From Methylotenera_A sp040387095 (GTDB taxonomy: Bacteria; Pseudomonadota; Gammaproteobacteria; Burkholderiales; Methylophilaceae), in contig JAZKEJ010000002.1 of the NCBI GenBank assembly GCA_040387095.1, positions 1 to 26,055 on the forward strand: 26,055 bases of DNA. Reading direction: 5' to 3'. The number at the start of each line of letters is the position of its first letter. Within the stretch, counting starts at the first letter, position 1. The notes under the pieces were generated by a model. The model saw nothing but the letters and a program-made list of their open reading frames with translations, made no database searches and was not told where the DNA came from. The position numbers and the translations under genes were made by a program. Positions 24,384 through 26,055 of this stretch are shown piece after piece.

Positions 24384-24442
24384 AACGCTATATAGCGAAT
24401 TACCCCCTAAAAATAGCAAACACTATCCTGTGTATAGCGTTT
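24383..24442. promoter_or_regulatory. TATAGCG operator-like cluster before the hub-like gene
   Basis: A perfect 12-base palindrome CGCTATATAGCG lies at 24386-24397. A 10-base arm AAACGCTATA at 24383-24392 is repeated inverted as TATAGCGTTT at 24433-24442, 40 bases away. Thus TATAGCG occurs three times in 60 bases, ending 38 bases before the ATG at 24481. The pattern suggests a repressor or activator site for the next gene. Confidence 0.5.
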
Positions 24443-24480
24443 CATCATTTCATATTAAAAATATCATCAAGGAGTAATAC

Positions 24481-25455
24481 ATGAGCGTCGCACAATACTT
24501 ACGCAAAGCCAGCCTCATTGTTGGCCAAAACGAGGCCAGCCGAGGCGCCATTGACTTAAGCGAATTGTGCTTTAGGTTTAGCGTAAAAAGGGGCGATATC
24601 CAAACGCCCAACACCGCTGATATTAGGGTCTATAACGTAAGCGAGCAGACCGCCCAAGCAGTAGAGCGCGAGTTTGAGCGCGTTGTTTTGCAGGCTGGGT
24701 ATGAGGGTGGTTTTGGCATTATTTTTGATGGCCAAATAAAGCAAGTGCGCCGGGGCCGCGAAAGCCAAACCGATACATTTATAGATATTACTTGCGCCGA
24801 CGGGGACAGCGCTTACAACTTCTCTGTGAGTGCCTTTTCACTAGCAGCGGGGTCAACGCCTAAAGATGCAGTTAGCGAAATTCTAAAAGATATGGCCGAA
24901 CGCGGCATTAGCAAAGGTTTCATACCTGACTTGCCAGGAAACCCTTTACCGCGTGGCAAAATTTTTTACGGCATGAGTAAAGACAAAATGCGCGAAATAG
25001 CAAAGAACACAAATACAAGCTGGTCTATACAAGACGGCAAGCTTCAAATGGTGCCATTAACTACCTACATGCCTGGTGAAATTCCTGTACTCACAGGGGC
25101 CACCGGTGTTATTGGATTGCCAGAGCAAACGCAAAATGGCATTAGGCTTAAAGTTTTGCTTAACCCAGCCATTAAAATTGGCCAGGCGGTAAAGCTTGAT
25201 AATGCCAGCATTCAAAAGTTTAAGTACAGCTTATCAATTACACAAGAGGCATCAAATCTACTTAATGAGCAATCAAATAAAATTAATAATGACGGCCTTT
25301 ATTATGTGATGATTGCCGACCATACTGGTGACACGCGCGGCAACGAGTTTTACACTGATCTAACATGCTTGGCGATAGATGCAGCTGTACCACGCGAATT
25401 ATTGCCACAGGCAGCCGTAAGAGGCGATATAGGCCCTATCAAAAGGCGCGGATAA
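24481..25455 (+). CDS. Phage baseplate-hub-like protein (tail protein gpD/gpP-like)
   Basis: A 324-residue protein resembling the hub proteins of contractile- and other tailed-phage baseplates. Recognisable family-like segments, by memory of phage hub sequences, are KRGDIQTPNTADIRVYNVSE near residue 36, VVLQAGYEGGFGIIFDGQIK at about 68-87, ITCADGDSAYNF, YGMSKDKMREIAKNTNTSWS, and the TGVIGLPEQTQNGIRLKVLL block. No catalytic or membrane segment is seen. A strong AAGGAG ribosome binding site precedes the ATG (24470-24475). The frame is intact while three upstream island genes are broken. It stands alone: no tail-tube, tape-measure, capsid or lysis gene is nearby. The next ORF overlaps its stop (TAATG). 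The hub call is moderately confident. Confidence 0.72.
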   Translation: MSVAQYLRKASLIVGQNEASRGAIDLSELCFRFSVKRGDIQTPNTADIRVYNVSEQTAQAVEREFERVVLQAGYEGGFGIIFDGQIKQVRRGRESQTDTFIDITCADGDSAYNFSVSAFSLAAGSTPKDAVSEILKDMAERGISKGFIPDLPGNPLPRGKIFYGMSKDKMREIAKNTNTSWSIQDGKLQMVPLTTYMPGEIPVLTGATGVIGLPEQTQNGIRLKVLLNPAIKIGQAVKLDNASIQKFKYSLSITQEASNLLNEQSNKINNDGLYYVMIADHTGDTRGNEFYTDLTCLAIDAAVPRELLPQAAVRGDIGPIKRRG

Positions 25456-25616
25456 TGGCTAATAAACTAAATACCAATGAACATCAAATCAATTGGGCAG
25501 AATTGGGGTGCCTTAGTGATCAAGAGTTATACAACTTATTACATCCCTCATTCGACTTTGACCTCGATACAATAATGAGCGACATAAAAGCACAAATTGG
25601 TGAATTATTCCCGTGA
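25455..25616 (+). CDS. Hypothetical 53-residue protein coupled to the hub-like gene
   Basis: The ATG overlaps the stop codon of the hub-like gene (TAATG), a classic coupling arrangement, so it is probably expressed with it. The protein is acidic and Asp/Glu/Leu-rich (WAELGCLSDQELYNLLHPSF, then DFDLDTIMSDIKAQIGELFP), with one or two helices and no membrane segment. I do not recognise it. An 83-residue version from an upstream start would overlap the hub-like gene heavily and is not supported. It could be a small partner or chaperone for the hub-like protein, but that is inference. Confidence 0.6.
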   Translation: MANKLNTNEHQINWAELGCLSDQELYNLLHPSFDFDLDTIMSDIKAQIGELFP

Positions 25617-25644
25617 CAATAAAAAGGGGAACTTTAATTTTATT

Positions 25645-25662
25645 GGGGTAACTTTGGGGGTA
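25645..25662 (+). promoter_or_regulatory. Right-end GGGGTAAC motifs of the island
   Basis: GGGGTAAC at 25645-25652 repeats exactly the motif seen four times before the integrase, and GGGGGTA at 25656-25662 is a shortened copy. The pair lies 71 bases inside the right direct repeat, where arm-type integrase sites would be expected. Confidence 0.45.
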
Positions 25663-25732
25663 TGTTGATTTTTTAATATTAATAAACCTAATTAAAACAA
25701 AACTTACAGACAATATTAGTAATCCCTCTGTC

Positions 25733-25769
25733 AGTAAATTCAACATATACAGCCGGTTTATTGCATTAG
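25733..25769 (+). repeat. Right flanking direct repeat of the island (candidate attR)
   Basis: Partner of 20942-20978, 33 of 37 bases identical, all differences transitions. It lies 117 bases after the last ORF of the island. No tRNA fragment accompanies it. Confidence 0.65.
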
Positions 25770-26055
25770 CAACTGAACGCGACGCAAGATGCGCACGTAC
25801 TAATCATAATGCAGTGGAAAACGTGGCAACAGTACAGAGGCTAAATGCTTGAGGCTAATGCTGAGTTTTTACGGAAGATGCATTCAGCCATCAGATAAGA
25901 ATTTAATAATTAATTGTTTAGTCGGAAGATTCTTTAAATATATAGTTTCTGATTAAATAAAAACTAATTTTCAGAATCCATAGAACCTATTTAATATCTG
26001 GGTTAATTAAAAACTGCTAGTTTTTTAAAGCGCGGGATCGAAAAAAGTACACACT
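25770..26055. other. A/T-rich end of window with no supported gene
   Basis: 286 bases to the right of the repeat. I see no reading frame of useful length, no RNA gene and no strong hairpin. It should be host chromosome resuming after the island, or the start of another element, but nothing here decides between them. Confidence 0.4.

Larger units (their letters stand above)
20942..25769 (+). mobile_element. Integrated mobilizable island downstream of tRNA-Ser, partly decayed
   Basis: About 4.8 kb bounded by a 37-bp imperfect direct repeat. In order it carries a P4-type integrase (frameshifted), two unknown small genes, an AlpA-type regulator, an HTH gene (frameshifted), a MobV-type relaxase (frameshifted), a phage baseplate-hub-like gene (intact) and a coupled 53-residue ORF. 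All genes point the same way. No replication protein, type IV secretion or capsid genes are visible, so it would depend on helpers for transfer. Boundaries rest on the repeat and on where the mobile genes start and stop. Confidence 0.75.

Noticed and set aside
25365..25454. 83-residue version of the last island ORF
   Set aside because: It overlaps about 90 bases of the hub-like gene; the coupled ATG at 25455 is far more natural.
26041..26055. GTACACACT at the window end as part of a MobV oriT
   Set aside because: It is outside the right repeat, has no accompanying inverted repeats and is too short to judge.
1..26055. CRISPR array, retron or insertion sequence
   Set aside because: No regularly spaced repeats, reverse transcriptase or transposase was found on either strand.

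Overview
The window looks like chromosome of a methylotrophic betaproteobacterium, most likely Methylophilaceae (Methylotenera/Methylophilus-like). I infer this from a betaproteobacterial gene order (hfq-hflX-hflK-hflC-DUF2065-hisZ-purA, then ompA-like-mtaD-ubiG-gph, then ffs-dnaX-ybaB-recR) with a tetrahydromethanopterin/methylofuran cofactor block inserted directly after purA. No species can be assigned from the sequence alone.

Region by region: (1) 21-3873, RNA chaperone Hfq, ribosome-associated GTPase HflX, the HflK/HflC membrane complex and a small DUF2065 membrane protein. (2) 3978-6519, hisZ and purA. (3) 6516-6652, a long imperfect palindrome. (4) 6672-10009, four tightly packed genes (archaeal-type flavoprotein DmrB/AfpA, dihydropteroate-synthase-like protein, DUF447 protein, MfnB/DUF556), all families tied to C1-carrier cofactor synthesis used in formaldehyde oxidation. 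(5) 10094-14030, an OmpA-like porin with a strong terminator, then mtaD, ubiG and gph. (6) 14092-17052 on the minus strand, ffs (SRP RNA), dnaX, ybaB and recR, with a second long palindrome at 16831-16950 between ffs and dnaX. (7) 17121-19163 minus, an aldehyde dehydrogenase and its usual DUF779 partner. (8) 19488-20726, a membrane-anchored class III adenylate cyclase. (9) 20811-20900, tRNA-Ser(GGA).

Downstream of the tRNA lies an accessory island of about 4.8 kb, bounded by a 37-bp imperfect direct repeat (20942-20978 and 25733-25769). It holds a P4-type tyrosine integrase, two unknown small ORFs, an AlpA-type regulator, a winged-helix/HTH gene, a MobV-family relaxase, a gene resembling a phage baseplate-hub (tail protein D/gpP-like) protein, and a 53-residue ORF coupled to it. 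Three of these genes (integrase, HTH, relaxase) each carry one clean frameshift. The hub-like gene is intact and has its own strong ribosome binding site behind an operator-like cluster of TATAGCG motifs.

The island is the part most likely to hold something new: a small mobilizable element whose only obvious cargo is a single phage tail-hub-like gene. Other points worth a look are the two long intergenic palindromes, two apparently leaderless promoters (hisZ and mtaD), and the unassigned DHPS-like and DUF447 genes of the cofactor block. The last 286 bases after the right repeat carry no gene I can support.
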